The notes: generated by a model not told the origin, from the sequence alone. Counted from the stretch's first letter, positions 41,116-52,216 are shown. The stretch is DNA of 64,000 bases from Pseudomonadota bacterium (GCA_018261895.1 JAGTRT010000004.1:92191-156190), one strand, 5' to 3'. A program made the numbers and translations.

Positions 41116-42264
41116 TTATTGCGCGTTATTGAGCGCAGCAACGCCACGCGTCATGGTGTCGAGGAAACGGTCGAACAGGTAGGCCACGTCATGCGGCCCC
41201 GGGCTCGCTTCCGGATGTCCCTGGAAGGAGAAAGCCGGCACATCGGTACGGGCAACACCCTGTAGGGAACCGTCGAACAACGACACGTGCGTGGGGCGCA
41301 GGTTGGCCGGCAGCGACTCGGCATCAACCGCAAAACCGTGGTTCTGGCTGGTGATCAGCACCTGGCCGGTATCCATGTCCTTGACCGGATGATTGGCGCC
41401 GTGGTGTCCGAATTTCATCTTGAGCGTCTTTGCACCGGAAGCCAGCGCCAGTAACTGATGGCCAAGGCAGATGCCGAAGGTCGGAATACCGCGATCGAGA
41501 AACTCGCGAATCGCCGCAATGGCGTAGTCGCAGGGTTCCGGGTCGCCAGGGCCGTTGGACAGGAAGACGCCATCCGGCTTCATGGCCAGCACGTCCGCCG
41601 CCGGGGTTTGCGCCGGCACGACAGTCAGTTTGACGCCACGCTCGGCCAGCATGCGCAGGATGTTGCGCTTGACGCCGAAGTCGTAGGCAACCACATGGAA
41701 GCGCGACTCGCTAGCCTGCTTGTAGCCGGAAAGCGTCCATTCGGCCTCGGTCCAGGCATAGCCTTGCTTGGCCGAGACAACCTTGGCCAGGTCCATGCCA
41801 GCCAGACCCAGAAAAGCCTTGGCCATGGCCAGCGCCTTGTTTTCGTCAACGTCGCCGGCCAGGATGCAACCGGCCTGGGCGCCCTTCTCGCGCAGGATGC
41901 GGGTCAACTTGCGGGTATCGATACCGGCAATGGCCACGATGCCATGCTTCTTGAGGTACGAGGAAAGGTCTTCCTCGCAACGCCAGTTGGACGCGCGACG
42001 CGGCAGGTCGCGAATGACCAGACCGGCAGCGTAATTGGCATTGGATTCAAAATCCTCCGCATTGCAACCCGTGTTGCCGATATGCGGATAAGTCAGTGTC
42101 ACGATCTGGCGGCAATAGGAGGGATCGGTGAGGATTTCCTGATAGCCCGACATGGCGGTATTGAATACCACCTCGCCACTGGTGACACCATCTGCGCCGA
42201 TGGATTGGCCCTTGAAAACCGTTCCGTCGGCGAGGGCGAGAATGGCGGGAGTAAATGAGGGCAG
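41116..42264 (-). CDS. carA: Carbamoyl-phosphate synthase small subunit (non-AUG start)
   Basis: This glutaminase subunit (382 residues from the start proposed here) channels ammonia to CarB. The catalytic Cys is in [15 protein letters not shown], with His/Glu in [11 protein letters not shown]. The frame has no ATG, GTG or TTG before codon 32, yet conserved sequence ([19 protein letters not shown]) extends upstream to an in-frame TAA. AGGAAGG at 42270-42276 lies five bases before a CTG at 42262-42264, giving a normal-length N-terminus, so CTG is proposed as start; ATT at codon 8 is the alternative. Confidence 0.92.
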   Translation of the reverse strand: MPSFTPAILALADGTVFKGQSIGADGVTSGEVVFNTAMSGYQEILTDPSYCRQIVTLTYPHIGNTGCNAEDFESNANYAAGLVIRDLPRRASNWRCEEDLSSYLKKHGIVAIAGIDTRKLTRILREKGAQAGCILAGDVDENKALAMAKAFLGLAGMDLAKVVSAKQGYAWTEAEWTLSGYKQASESRFHVVAYDFGVKRNILRMLAERGVKLTVVPAQTPAADVLAMKPDGVFLSNGPGDPEPCDYAIAAIREFLDRGIPTFGICLGHQLLALASGAKTLKMKFGHHGANHPVKDMDTGQVLITSQNHGFAVDAESLPANLRPTHVSLFDGSLQGVARTDVPAFSFQGHPEASPGPHDVAYLFDRFLDTMTRGVAALNNAQ

Positions 42265-42308
42265 CTTAACCTTCCTATTTTAGCCGAAAAGAGCCTTTTC
42301 AGGCAAAC

Positions 42309-44879
42309 TCAAGGGATTACGCGAGTCTCGACGTAGCGCTTCAGAATCGGCTTGATCTGGGCCATTTCATCGACCAAACCGACGTGAAGCTGAGCACAGG
42401 CAGTCCAGTCGATGCTGTCCGCCGAGGTAGCTGCCTGCTCGATCTCCATGGCCCGGCGACGTGCCTTTTCAGCATGGAACATGGCCAGCAAACTCTTGAG
42501 CGTGTGGGCATGCATGCGCAACTCATGGACATCGGCGGCATCCAGCGCCTGCTTGATACGACCGAGATGGGTATCCCATTCCGACAGGAACATTCCGGCC
42601 ATCGTGGCAAACAATTCAGGTTCGCCAATGTCGTGAAGGGCCGCTGACAAATCCAGCGGGCCGCCGGACGACGCTGGTGGAGCGGCAACCGACAACGGCC
42701 CATCGTCGCCGCCACCGTCGCGCGCGCGCTCCAGCGCCGAGAACAACTCCTCCGGACGCAAGGGTTTGGCGACATAGTCGTTCATGCCCGCCTCCATGCA
42801 GCGATCCCGATCACTGGACATGACGTTGGCGGTCATTGCGATGATGTAAACGGGCTTGACCTCGTGCGAGACGACCCAGCTCCGCCGCATTTCGCGGGCA
42901 CGTATCGCTTCGGTTGCCTCAATGCCCCCCATGACGGGCATCTGCATATCCATGAGGATGACGTCGAAATGGCCGCTATCGAATGAATCAACCGCCTCGA
43001 CGCCATTGTTGGCCAAGGTAACCCGATGCGACTCGCGTTCGAGCAAGCGTGTCGCCAACTCCTGATTGACCGGATTGTCCTCAACCAGGAGGATATTGAG
43101 CCCATTCGGAGCGGGTTTGGCCAAGCCATCGAGATCGAGTTCGGCCAGCAAGATCTCGTTCTGGGCAGCCAGGGCCGGTGCTTCTGCCAGCGCCAGGGCA
43201 TCGAGCAGGTCTGCCGCCCCGATCGGCTTCACGAGGTGAGCAGAAACCCCGATTTCCCGCAGGCGGTTCAGATCGTGCCGCTGATTTTCGGTGGTCAGCA
43301 TGACCAGCAGCTTTTCCAAGCGCCCCGATTTCTTCCAGGCTTCGGCCAGCGCAAAACCCGCCGGCGCATCCATGTTGGCGTCTGCCACCACGTAGTCGTA
43401 GGGGAATTCCACGGACCGGCTGCGTTCGATCGCGCCAACGGCGGCATTGGCGTCCGCCGACCACGAGGCCTGCACGCCATAGCGTTCGAGTAGTTCGACC
43501 AGATAACGGCCGGCCGTTTCATTGTCGTCGACGACCAGAGCCCGTCGTCCGTGATATTTGGAACCCGGCGAAAATGCCTGCGTTTGCGCCAGCATCGAGG
43601 TTTCAACACCGAAACGCCCGGTGAAGGCAAACACCGAGCCGACGCCCTGCGTGCTTTCAAGGCTAATCTTGCCATCCATGAGCTGCACGAGGCGGGCGCT
43701 GATGGCGAGCCCCAGGCCCGTGCCCCCAAACCGGCGCGTCGTCGATACGTCAGCCTGGGAAAAGGCCTCGAAGATGGCCTGCTGTTTTTCGGGCGGCACG
43801 CCGATGCCGGTGTCGCGAATGGAAAAACGCAAATAAACGGAGTGCTCGGTCTGCTGATCGACGGTGACGTCGAGGACGACTTCGCCCTGTTCGGTAAACT
43901 TGATGGCGTTACCGACCAGGTTGATGATGACCTGGCGCAGACGCGTCGGATCGCCCACGATGCGCCCCGGCACGTCGAGATGCACATTCGCCAGCAGTTC
44001 GAGGCCCTTCTTGTGCGCCCCCACGGCCAGAACGCGAACGGCTTCGAGGACGGTATCCTGAATCGTGAACGCCAGGGACTCGAACTCCATCTTGCCGGCT
44101 TCAATCTTGGAGAAGTCGAGGATGTCGTTGACGATGGTCATCAGCGCTTCGGCCGACGACTTGACGGTCTTCAGGTAATGGCGCTGCTCGGCATCGAGCT
44201 CGGTGTCCAGCGCCAGTTCGGTCATGCCGATGATGCCGTTCATCGGGGTCCGGATTTCGTGGCTCATATTGGCCAGGAAGGCGCCACGGGCCTTGTTGGC
44301 CGCCTCGGCTGACTCCTTGGCCGAAATCAGCGCCCCTTCGGCGCCCTTGACCTCGCTGATGTCGCGCTGCAGGACCAGCATGCGAACCGGCCGCCCATCG
44401 GTGTCACGGGCGACAACGGCGCCGCGCAGAAGGAACCAGCGCCATTGGCCGTCGCGCGCCTTGAAGCGGCATTCCGCCTGGAAGAAGGCATCCTGGCTGC
44501 GGACATGGGTCTCGATCCGCGCCTGCAGGACACGCAGGTCTTCCGGATGCAGCATGCGCTGCCACTGGGCAATCGAGTTGTCGAGCTCTTCTTCGGCATA
44601 GCCGAGCATGGTTTTCCACTGGCGGCCCGCATCGACGTTGCCGGTACGCAGATTCCAGTCGGCCAGCGCATCGCCCGACAACTTGGAATGCCAGCCGCTG
44701 AGATTCATCCCGGCATAGGCGCGATAGGCGGAATCGACGACCCCGACCAGCTTTTCCATACCATCGGCCAGCACATCCTGGCGTGCCGCCCTTGCCTGCT
44801 CGATCAGCTGCCGGAATTGCGGCTCACCCTCGCCGCCGAAGATTTCCTGCAGTTGCCGATCCAGCAGCCTGGATTTCAT
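42309..44879 (-). CDS. Hybrid sensor histidine kinase/response regulator with Hpt domain
   Basis: This 856-residue multidomain phosphorelay protein has no clear membrane segment, so it is probably cytosolic. Order: N-terminal helical region; PAS fold (about 70-178, ending [20 protein letters not shown]); HisKA with [15 protein letters not shown] (His207); and HATPase (N box, [23 protein letters not shown]). Two receiver domains follow ([11 protein letters not shown] and [15 protein letters not shown]), then an Hpt domain ([13 protein letters not shown]). It sits between dapB (three bases upstream) and carA, interrupting a classical housekeeping order. The signal is unknown. Confidence 0.93.
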   Translation of the reverse strand: MKSRLLDRQLQEIFGGEGEPQFRQLIEQARAARQDVLADGMEKLVGVVDSAYRAYAGMNLSGWHSKLSGDALADWNLRTGNVDAGRQWKTMLGYAEEELDNSIAQWQRMLHPEDLRVLQARIETHVRSQDAFFQAECRFKARDGQWRWFLLRGAVVARDTDGRPVRMLVLQRDISEVKGAEGALISAKESAEAANKARGAFLANMSHEIRTPMNGIIGMTELALDTELDAEQRHYLKTVKSSAEALMTIVNDILDFSKIEAGKMEFESLAFTIQDTVLEAVRVLAVGAHKKGLELLANVHLDVPGRIVGDPTRLRQVIINLVGNAIKFTEQGEVVLDVTVDQQTEHSVYLRFSIRDTGIGVPPEKQQAIFEAFSQADVSTTRRFGGTGLGLAISARLVQLMDGKISLESTQGVGSVFAFTGRFGVETSMLAQTQAFSPGSKYHGRRALVVDDNETAGRYLVELLERYGVQASWSADANAAVGAIERSRSVEFPYDYVVADANMDAPAGFALAEAWKKSGRLEKLLVMLTTENQRHDLNRLREIGVSAHLVKPIGAADLLDALALAEAPALAAQNEILLAELDLDGLAKPAPNGLNILLVEDNPVNQELATRLLERESHRVTLANNGVEAVDSFDSGHFDVILMDMQMPVMGGIEATEAIRAREMRRSWVVSHEVKPVYIIAMTANVMSSDRDRCMEAGMNDYVAKPLRPEELFSALERARDGGGDDGPLSVAAPPASSGGPLDLSAALHDIGEPELFATMAGMFLSEWDTHLGRIKQALDAADVHELRMHAHTLKSLLAMFHAEKARRRAMEIEQAATSADSIDWTACAQLHVGLVDEMAQIKPILKRYVETRVIP

Positions 44880-44882
44880 GGG

Positions 44883-45692
<810 letters not shown>

Positions 45693-46175
45693 TTAAAACC
45701 CAAACATGTTCATCATGCGCCGGAAAAAGCTCGGCGGCTCACGTGGCGGCAAGGGCTTGTCCGCCTCTTCGGGCGAAATCGATCCGAGATCGACAACGCG
45801 GCTCTTGTTGGAAGGCGCGCTCAGGGTGCCCGGGTCGCCTTCGGCCACATCGCCTTCAACCCTGGCCAGGCGGCCTTCGCCATCGAAAAACACGGTGAAT
45901 TTGCGGGCTTCGACCTGGCCCGTCTGCCCGCTCTGGTAGCGGTACAGATAATCCCAGCGTTGCTGGTGGAAGATATCGACCACCAGCGGCGTGCCGAGCA
46001 GGAAGCGAACCTGGTCCGTGGTCTGGCCGGGCTTGAGCTGGGCAACCATTTCCTGCGTCAGGACATTGCCCTGCTGGATGTCGATCTTGTATTCTTTGAT
46101 GAAGCCCGGCTTGTACGAACAGGCGGCGATGAGCACGCATGAGGCAGCCACGAGCAATAGACGGGAACGGCGCAT
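45693..46175 (-). CDS. bamE: Outer membrane protein assembly factor BamE
   Basis: This 160-residue lipoprotein has a signal peptide ending in the lipobox LIAAC (Cys19). The mature domain has QGNVLTQEMVAQLKPGQTTD, VRFLLGTPLVVDIFHQQRWD and YLYRYQSG, matching the BamE/SmpA fold that supports beta-barrel insertion by BamA. The C-terminus is extended by a Pro-rich tail relative to E. coli (113 residues). It diverges from fur, as commonly seen in betaproteobacteria. Confidence 0.95.
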   Translation of the reverse strand: MRRSRLLLVAASCVLIAACSYKPGFIKEYKIDIQQGNVLTQEMVAQLKPGQTTDQVRFLLGTPLVVDIFHQQRWDYLYRYQSGQTGQVEARKFTVFFDGEGRLARVEGDVAEGDPGTLSAPSNKSRVVDLGSISPEEADKPLPPREPPSFFRRMMNMFGF

Positions 46176-46210
46176 TCAGTTTTCCGGAGTTTTTCAATCG
46201 GCTTTGAAGC

Positions 46211-46223
46211 GGTATATCATACC
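46211..46223. promoter_or_regulatory. Palindrome between bamE and fur
   Basis: GGTAT and ATACC flank ATC in the 95-base divergent promoter region. It includes TATCAT, which could be a -10 element of fur. It does not match a Fur box. Confidence 0.3.
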
Positions 46224-46270
46224 CGAAATCGGCATTTCGCCTCGCCAGAACAATTTCCGGAATTCCCGCA

Positions 46271-46720
46271 ATGAGCGATCCACAAAGCCTCAAGAACATG
46301 GGGCTGAAAGCCACGTTTCCCCGCCTGAAAATTCTTGAACTGTTCGAAACGAGCACCTTGCGCCACATGACGGCAGAAGATGTCTACAAGATGCTGATTG
46401 CCGAGAACATGGACATCGGGCTGGCCACGGTTTACCGCGTGCTGACCCAGTTCGAGCAGGCCGGCCTGCTGGAGCGCCATTTCTTCGAGTCCGGCAAGGC
46501 CGTCTTCGAGATCAACCATGGCAAGCACCACGACCATCTGGTCTGCATCAACTGCGGCCGCGTCGAGGAGTTCTACGATCCGGAAATCGAGAAGCGCCAG
46601 AACGCCATCGCCCAGGAACGCGGCTTTGCCATTCAGGACCACGCGCTTTACCTGTACGCGCAATGCACCAAGGACCAGTGTCCGCACCGCGAACATGGCG
46701 CCGCGGATACCAAAGCCTGA
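46271..46720 (+). CDS. fur: Ferric uptake regulator Fur
   Basis: This 149-residue iron-responsive repressor has an N-terminal winged helix ([15 protein letters not shown], then [20 protein letters not shown]). The dimerisation/metal domain contains [16 protein letters not shown] and CTKDQCPH. Zinc- and iron-binding residues are intact. Length is typical. It is divergent from bamE and followed 15 bases later by a GDT1-type transporter gene, possibly cotranscribed. Confidence 0.97.
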   Translation: MSDPQSLKNMGLKATFPRLKILELFETSTLRHMTAEDVYKMLIAENMDIGLATVYRVLTQFEQAGLLERHFFESGKAVFEINHGKHHDHLVCINCGRVEEFYDPEIEKRQNAIAQERGFAIQDHALYLYAQCTKDQCPHREHGAADTKA

Positions 46721-46735
46721 GCAACGATTCCCTGA

Positions 46736-47341
46736 ATGACTGAAATCGCCGCCGTTGCACCGGGGGCCTGGCTATCGTCGGCCGGCGCCACCTTTTTGCT
46801 CATCGCGCTCGCCGAATTTGGCGACAAGAGCCAGCTCGTCTGCATGACGCTGGCTGCCCGCCATCGCGGCCTGCCGGTCGTGCTGGGCGCCGTCACTGCC
46901 TTTGCCTTCCTCAACCTGCTTGCCGTCCTGTTCGGCGCGGCCGTTGCGGCGTGGCTGCCGGAGTGGGTGGTCACGGCAGCGGTCGCCGTGTTGTTCGCCT
47001 TCTTCGGCATCAGCGCCCTGCGTTTCGAGGAAGAGAATGACGACGAGGACATCGCCGAAAAGCCCGGCCACGGCATTTTCGCGACGACCTTCCTGATGAT
47101 TTTCCTGGCCGAATTTGGCGACAAGACGCAGATCGCCGTCGCCGGCATGGGCAGCACCGCCGCCCCAACCGCCACCTGGGTCGGCGCCACGCTGGCCCTG
47201 GCCTGCACATCGATCCTCGGCGTCGTCGCCGGCCGGCGCTGGCTCAACCGCCTGCCGCTGCACTGGATTCACCGGATCAGCGGCGTGTTTTTCCTGATTC
47301 TGGCGCTGCTCGCCACCCTGCGCCTCTTCGGCATATTTTGA
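46736..47341 (+). CDS. GDT1/TMEM165 (UPF0016) family cation transporter
   Basis: This 201-residue membrane protein has six helices in two repeats. Each repeat contains the family signature E-x-G-D-K-(S/T): LAEFGDKSQLVCM near residue 25 and LAEFGDKTQIAVA near residue 125. Bacterial members studied elsewhere export manganese. An acidic loop (EEENDDEDIAE) separates the repeats. Its position after fur fits metal homeostasis, although manganese versus calcium specificity is not readable here. The TGA stop overlaps the first bases of a dispersed repeat. Confidence 0.9.
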   Translation: MTEIAAVAPGAWLSSAGATFLLIALAEFGDKSQLVCMTLAARHRGLPVVLGAVTAFAFLNLLAVLFGAAVAAWLPEWVVTAAVAVLFAFFGISALRFEEENDDEDIAEKPGHGIFATTFLMIFLAEFGDKTQIAVAGMGSTAAPTATWVGATLALACTSILGVVAGRRWLNRLPLHWIHRISGVFFLILALLATLRLFGIF

Positions 47342-47376
47342 TTTTGGCCGTTTTTTCCGGTTGACCGTGAGATTCC
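47333..47376 (+). repeat. Dispersed 40-bp repeat, copy 6 (intergenic)
   Basis: It reads ATTTTGATTTTGGCCG, TTTTTTCC, GGTTGACCGTGAGATTCC. It overlaps the stop codon of the transporter gene and fills most of the 47-base gap to the convergent recN. Confidence 0.92.
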
Positions 47377-47388
47377 GGAAAAACCGCC

Positions 47389-49047
47389 TCAAGCCGGGAG
47401 ATGGAGCAGTTCGCGGGCGTGCTGGAGGGTGATGTCGGAGATTTCAACGCCGCCGAGCATGCGGGCGATTTCCTGGACGCGTCCGGTGTCGTCAAGCGGC
47501 TGGATCGCACTCAGCGTCACGCCGTCGCGCGTCGCCTTGCTGACCTGCCACTGCCAGTTGGCCTGCGCTGCGACCTGCGGCAGGTGCGTGACGCACAGGA
47601 CCTGACGTTCGCCGCCCAGTTCGCGCAGCAGGCGGCCGACGATTTCGGCAACGCCGCCACCGATGCCGACATCGACCTCGTCGAAAATCAGCGTTGGCAC
47701 ACTGGCCGAGCGTGACGTGAGGACCTGGATCGCCAGGCTGATGCGCGACAATTCGCCACCGGAAGCCACCTTGGCCAACGGTTTAGCCTCGTTGCCGGCC
47801 AGCCCGCCGATGCGGAATTCGATCTGTTCCAGGCCATAGACCGCGCCCTCGGGCACTGACAACAACGTGACTTCGAAGCGCCCGGACGACAGGGCCAGCT
47901 GGCGCATGACCTCGCTGACCGCCTTGCTCATCTCGGCAGCCGCTTTCTTGCGGCCGGCCGACAGTTTTTCGGCATGCGCCAGATAATCCTTGCGCGCCGC
48001 CGCCACCTTGCTTTCGAGCGCAGCCAGATCGGCCGATTCGTCGAGTTCGGCCAACCGTTGCTGCCAGCCGGCGAGCAGACTGGGCAGTTCATCCGGCTGG
48101 ACGCGATATTTGCGCGAATGGCTCATGACCGCATCCATCCGGCGCTCGACTTCGGCCAGGCGGGCCGGATCGAGGTCGGATCGATCGGCATAGCGGCGCA
48201 GCGTGGATACGGCGTCCGACAGTTCGGCCTGGATTGAGCCGATCAGTTCGGCCACCTCGGCCAGCGCCGGATCGTATTCGGCGAGCCCGGAAAGCCGTAT
48301 CGCCACGCTGTCGATCTGCCGTTCGCAGGCTGCATCGTCCTCCGACAGCACAGCCAGGGCGAACTGCGCGCCCTCGATGAGGCTGGCGGCATGCCCCAGG
48401 CGGCGGTGCTCGACATCAAGCGAGGCCCATTCGTCTTCGCCGAAGGCCAGGGCATCGAGTTCGCCAATCTGCCATTGCAATTGTTCACGCTCGCGTTGCA
48501 GCGCATCGGCCCCTTCGCTGGCCGAACGCAGCAGTTGCTCGGCTTCGCGCCAGGCCTTCCAGGCGGCGCCGACATCGCGGACCAGCCAACTCAGGCCGGC
48601 ATGGCTGTCGAGCAAACTGCGCTGGGCATCGGCCCGCAGCAGCGACTGATGGGCGTGCTGCCCATGAATATCGACCAGCCATTCGCCCACTTCACGCAAT
48701 TGCTGGACGGTCGCCGGCGACCCGTTGATGTAGGCGCGCGAGCGACCGCCCACGTCGACAACGCGACGCAGCAGCAGTTCGTCGTCGCCATCGAGATCGT
48801 TGGCAGTCAGCCAATCGCGCACTTCCGGCCGGGCCGCGATATCGAAGGTGGCGGCCACTTCGGCCTTCTCGCAACCCGAACGGACGACCCCCGCATCGGC
48901 CCGCTCACCGAGCGCCAGCGCCAGGGCATCGATGAGAATCGACTTGCCAGCCCCCGTTTCGCCCGTCAGCGCGCCAAAACCGGCCTGAAAGTCCAGTTCC
49001 AGCCGGTCGACAATGACGAAATCGCGAATGGTCAGGTGTTGCAACAT
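47389..49047 (-). CDS. recN: DNA repair protein RecN
   Basis: This 552-residue SMC-like ATPase acts in double-strand break repair. Walker A is TGETGAGKSILIDALALALG near residue 30. A long coiled-coil middle follows, then the signature LAKVASGGELSRISLAIQV and Walker B TLIFDEVDVGIGG. ATG at 49047 gives the standard [20 protein letters not shown] start and overlaps the nadK stop. It is not preceded by a separate visible promoter. Confidence 0.97.
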   Translation of the reverse strand: MLQHLTIRDFVIVDRLELDFQAGFGALTGETGAGKSILIDALALALGERADAGVVRSGCEKAEVAATFDIAARPEVRDWLTANDLDGDDELLLRRVVDVGGRSRAYINGSPATVQQLREVGEWLVDIHGQHAHQSLLRADAQRSLLDSHAGLSWLVRDVGAAWKAWREAEQLLRSASEGADALQREREQLQWQIGELDALAFGEDEWASLDVEHRRLGHAASLIEGAQFALAVLSEDDAACERQIDSVAIRLSGLAEYDPALAEVAELIGSIQAELSDAVSTLRRYADRSDLDPARLAEVERRMDAVMSHSRKYRVQPDELPSLLAGWQQRLAELDESADLAALESKVAAARKDYLAHAEKLSAGRKKAAAEMSKAVSEVMRQLALSSGRFEVTLLSVPEGAVYGLEQIEFRIGGLAGNEAKPLAKVASGGELSRISLAIQVLTSRSASVPTLIFDEVDVGIGGGVAEIVGRLLRELGGERQVLCVTHLPQVAAQANWQWQVSKATRDGVTLSAIQPLDDTGRVQEIARMLGGVEISDITLQHARELLHLPA

Positions 49048-49958
49048 CAGGTACCTCGCGGCCGTTCGCTCCACTGCAGTTTCTGACGCAACATGGCGAA
49101 ATAGCTGTAGCCCGGCGGATGCAGGAAGCGGATGGCGTGCTCGGAGCGGCGCAGGCGGACGCAGTCGCCGCGTTCGAGATCGAGCGTCACCTGGCCGTCG
49201 AAGTGCACGCGCGGATCGTCGGCATTGGCGATGCGCAACTCGATATCAGCCTGGTCATTGACGATGATCGGCCGGTTGGTCAGGGCGTGCGGGCAGAGCG
49301 GCACAAGCGCGATGCCGGCCATGGTCGGATGCAGGATGGGGCCGCCAGCCGACATCGAATAGGCGGTCGACCCGGTTGGCGTAGCGACGATCAGGCCGTC
49401 GGAACGCAGGTTGTAGATGAACTCGCCGTCGATGAACAATTCGAACTCGATCATCCGGCCGATGGCGCCCTTGTCGACAACGACGTCGTTGAGCGCCATG
49501 TTCGAGGCAATCTCCTTGCCGTCGCGTGTCACCTCGGCGGCGAGCAGCATGCGGTCTTCCTGCGCGAAGCGACCGTCGAGCAGGTCGTCCATGCAGGTCA
49601 GCAGGTCATCACGGGCAATGTCGGTCATGAAGCCGAGACGGCCCTGATTGACGCCGACCAGCGGCACGCAATAACGGGCCAGGCGGCGCGCCGCATTGAG
49701 CATGGTGCCATCACCGCCGAGCACGATGGCCACGTCGGCATGGGCGCCAATGTCGTTGAAGCCGCAGGTCACCCAGCGCGACAGATCGACCTTTTTGCCG
49801 ATGTGCTCGGCCGTTTCGCGCTCGATGAAGACGGAAACACCGCGCTCATAAAGGTATTCGGCCAGACGGCGCAGCGATTCGGCAATTTCCATGCTGTGGT
49901 ATTTGCCGACCAGTGCAACGGTCCGGGGATTGCGGGAGGAAGCGAAGCTTCTGTTCAT
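49047..49958 (-). CDS. nadK: NAD kinase
   Basis: This 303-residue enzyme phosphorylates NAD+ to NADP+. Visible are [20 protein letters not shown], the diacylglycerol-kinase-like [32 protein letters not shown] and [11 protein letters not shown] (family NDxx motif). Start taken as ATG at 49958; an ATG six codons upstream also lacks a strong ribosome site. It diverges from hrcA with 65 bases between. Confidence 0.96.
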   Translation of the reverse strand: MNRSFASSRNPRTVALVGKYHSMEIAESLRRLAEYLYERGVSVFIERETAEHIGKKVDLSRWVTCGFNDIGAHADVAIVLGGDGTMLNAARRLARYCVPLVGVNQGRLGFMTDIARDDLLTCMDDLLDGRFAQEDRMLLAAEVTRDGKEIASNMALNDVVVDKGAIGRMIEFELFIDGEFIYNLRSDGLIVATPTGSTAYSMSAGGPILHPTMAGIALVPLCPHALTNRPIIVNDQADIELRIANADDPRVHFDGQVTLDLERGDCVRLRRSEHAIRFLHPPGYSYFAMLRQKLQWSERPRGT

Positions 49959-49986
49959 GGGGCTGAATTCTTGCATAAAAAACGCG

Positions 49987-50017
49987 TTGCAGCGCTGACC
50001 GAAGATTTTTGTACAAT
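49987..50017 (+). promoter_or_regulatory. Candidate hrcA promoter giving a leaderless transcript
   Basis: TTGCAG at 49987-49992 and TACAAT at 50012-50017 have 19 bases between, slightly long. The -10 ends six bases before the hrcA ATG, so transcription would begin at or beside the A of the start codon. Confidence 0.5.
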
Positions 50018-50023
50018 CACCCC

Positions 50024-51052
50024 ATGCTTGATGATCGCGCACGCACCCTCCTGAAGACGCTGGTCGAACACTATATTGCCGACGGGCAACCGGTCGGCTC
50101 GCGCGCGCTGTCGAGGTTTTCCGGGCTCGACCTGTCGCCGGCCACCATCCGCAACGTCATGGCCGATCTCGAGGAAGCCGGCTTCGTCGCCAGCCCGCAC
50201 ACCTCGGCCGGGCGCATTCCGACGGCGCGCGGCTACCGCCTGTTCGTCGACAGCCTGCTCACCGTCCAGCCGCTCGAAGCGCGCCAGATGGGCGAAATGG
50301 AAGAAGCGCTGCAAGGCCGGCCGTCCAGCCAGATCATCGCCAGCGCCTCGCAACTCCTCTCCAGCCTGTCGAATTTTGCCGGCGTCGTCATCGCGCCGCG
50401 CCGCCAGGCCAGCCGCATCCGCCAGATCGAGTTCCTCAGCCTGGCCGAAAAGCGCATCCTGGTTATCATCGTCACCACCGACGGCGATGTGCAGAATCGC
50501 ATCGTGACCACCGACAAGGCTTACTCGCCGTCCGAGCTGGTCAGCGCCGCCAATTACCTGACGCAGAATTTCGCCGGCCTCGATTTCGAACAGATCCGCC
50601 ACCGCCTCGCCGTCGAAATCCAGCAGCTGCGCGACGACATCAAGCCGCTCATGGCCCTCGCGCTCGATGCCGGCGATGCCGCCATGGCCGAAAACGCCGC
50701 GCCCTACGTCATTTCCGGCGAACGCAACCTGCTCGACGTCGAGGAACTGTCGTCGAACATGAAGCGCCTGCGCGAGTTGTTCGACCTGTTCGAACAACGC
50801 TCCAGCCTCGTCCGCCTGCTCGACATATCCAACCACGCTGACGGCGTGCAGATCTTCATCGGCGGCGAATCGGGCATCGCCCCGCTCGACGAGTGCAGCG
50901 TCATCGCTGCCCCGTACAGCGTCGACGGCCAGATCGTCGGCTCGCTCGGCGTCATCGGCCCGACCCGCATGGCCTACGAACGGGTCATCCCCATCGTCGA
51001 CATCACCGCCCGCCTGCTTTCCAGCGCCCTTTCCTATAAAAACGACAACTAA
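50024..51052 (+). CDS. hrcA: Heat-inducible transcription repressor HrcA
   Basis: This 342-residue repressor binds CIRCE operators of chaperone genes. The N-terminal winged helix reads [20 protein letters not shown] and then [20 protein letters not shown], the strongest family signature. The C-terminal GAF-like domain follows. No Shine-Dalgarno sequence precedes the ATG. No CIRCE element (TTAGCACTC-type) is seen upstream of grpE or dnaK in this window, so its targets lie elsewhere. It overlaps hemH by one base. Confidence 0.96.
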   Translation: MLDDRARTLLKTLVEHYIADGQPVGSRALSRFSGLDLSPATIRNVMADLEEAGFVASPHTSAGRIPTARGYRLFVDSLLTVQPLEARQMGEMEEALQGRPSSQIIASASQLLSSLSNFAGVVIAPRRQASRIRQIEFLSLAEKRILVIIVTTDGDVQNRIVTTDKAYSPSELVSAANYLTQNFAGLDFEQIRHRLAVEIQQLRDDIKPLMALALDAGDAAMAENAAPYVISGERNLLDVEELSSNMKRLRELFDLFEQRSSLVRLLDISNHADGVQIFIGGESGIAPLDECSVIAAPYSVDGQIVGSLGVIGPTRMAYERVIPIVDITARLLSSALSYKNDN

Positions 51053-52155
51053 TGCCCCGCTTTCAACCTGAACCGCCGCACCGTCACGGCAACGCGGCCA
51101 GCACCGCTGTCGTCCTCGTCAATCTGGGCACGCCGGATGCACCGACCGCGCCGGCCCTCAAGCGCTATCTCAAGCAATTCCTGTCCGACCCGCGCGTCGT
51201 CGAAATTCCCAAGCCGATCTGGTGGCTGATCCTCAACGGCATCATCCTCAATACCCGTCCGAAGAAATCGGCTGCCAAGTACGCCAGCGTCTGGATGCCC
51301 GAAGGCTCGCCGCTGCGCGTACATACCGAGCGCCAGGCCAAGCTGCTCAAGGGCCTGATCGGCGAACGCGGGCATCACGTCAAGGTCACCTGGGCGATGC
51401 GCTACGGCTCGCCGTCGATCGCCGACGTGCTCGGCCATCTCAAGGCCGAGGGCGCCAACCGCATCCTCGTCGTGCCGATGTATCCGCAATACGCCGCCAG
51501 TACGACCGCCACCGTCGTCGACGACGCCAGCCGCTGGCTGCTGCAAACCCGCAACCAGCCAGAAATGCGCTTCACGCGCAATTTCCACGACCACGACGGC
51601 TATCTGGCCGCGCTGGAAAAGTCCGTGCGCAAGCACTGGCAGACGAATGGCGCCCTCGGCGACAACGACCGCCTGCTCATCAGCTTCCACGGCCTGCCCA
51701 AGCGCAGCCTCGACCTCGGCGACCCGTATTTCTGCGAATGCCACAAGACCGGCCGCCTGCTCGCCGAACGCCTGAACCTGAAGCCCGAGCAGCTCCAGAT
51801 CTGCTTCCAGTCCCGTTTCGGCAAGGCCGAGTGGCTGCAGCCCTACACCGCGCCCACGCTCGAGCAATGGGGCAAACAGGGCCTGCGCCGGGTCGATGTC
51901 ATCTGCCCCGGTTTCGTCGCCGATTGCCTCGAAACGCTGGAAGAAATCGCCCAGGAAGGCCGCGACGATTTCCTCAAGGCCGGCGGCAAGGAGTACCACT
52001 ACATCCCGGCGCTCAACGAGGACGCGGCGTGGATCGCCGCCCTGGCCGACTTCGTCGAATCGCACCTGGCCGGCTGGCCGACCAAAGCCGCCACCGATCC
52101 GCACGCGCTCGAAACCAGCGCCCGGCAAGCCATCAAATTCGGCGCCCGCTCTTGA
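51052..52155 (+). CDS. hemH: Ferrochelatase
   Basis: This 367-residue enzyme inserts Fe2+ into protoporphyrin IX to make protohaem. Seen are AVVLVNLGTPDAPTA, VVPMYPQYAASTTATV, the catalytic LLISFHGLPKRS with His, and FQSRFGKAEWLQPYT. Glu is present in the C-terminal CPGFVADCLETLEEIA. The ATG shares its first base with the hrcA stop. The gene order hrcA-hemH is shared with other betaproteobacteria. Confidence 0.97.
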   Translation: MPRFQPEPPHRHGNAASTAVVLVNLGTPDAPTAPALKRYLKQFLSDPRVVEIPKPIWWLILNGIILNTRPKKSAAKYASVWMPEGSPLRVHTERQAKLLKGLIGERGHHVKVTWAMRYGSPSIADVLGHLKAEGANRILVVPMYPQYAASTTATVVDDASRWLLQTRNQPEMRFTRNFHDHDGYLAALEKSVRKHWQTNGALGDNDRLLISFHGLPKRSLDLGDPYFCECHKTGRLLAERLNLKPEQLQICFQSRFGKAEWLQPYTAPTLEQWGKQGLRRVDVICPGFVADCLETLEEIAQEGRDDFLKAGGKEYHYIPALNEDAAWIAALADFVESHLAGWPTKAATDPHALETSARQAIKFGARS

Positions 52156-52162
52156 AATCCGG

Positions 52163-52216
52163 CATCGGGCATCCATATCAGAAAAACCTGATATTTGGAG
52201 CGCCCCATGCCCGATG
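52163..52216 (+). promoter_or_regulatory. Nested hairpin enclosing the trxC ribosome site and start codon
   Basis: Outer arms CATCGGGCAT (52163-52172) and ATGCCCGATG (52207-52216) are perfectly complementary, and the second arm begins with the trxC ATG. An inner stem ATATCAG (52175-52181) / CTGATAT (52188-52194) has a six-base loop. TTGGAG at 52195-52200 lies in the internal loop. When folded, the start codon would be paired, suggesting control of translation by temperature, a ligand or a protein. Confidence 0.6.
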
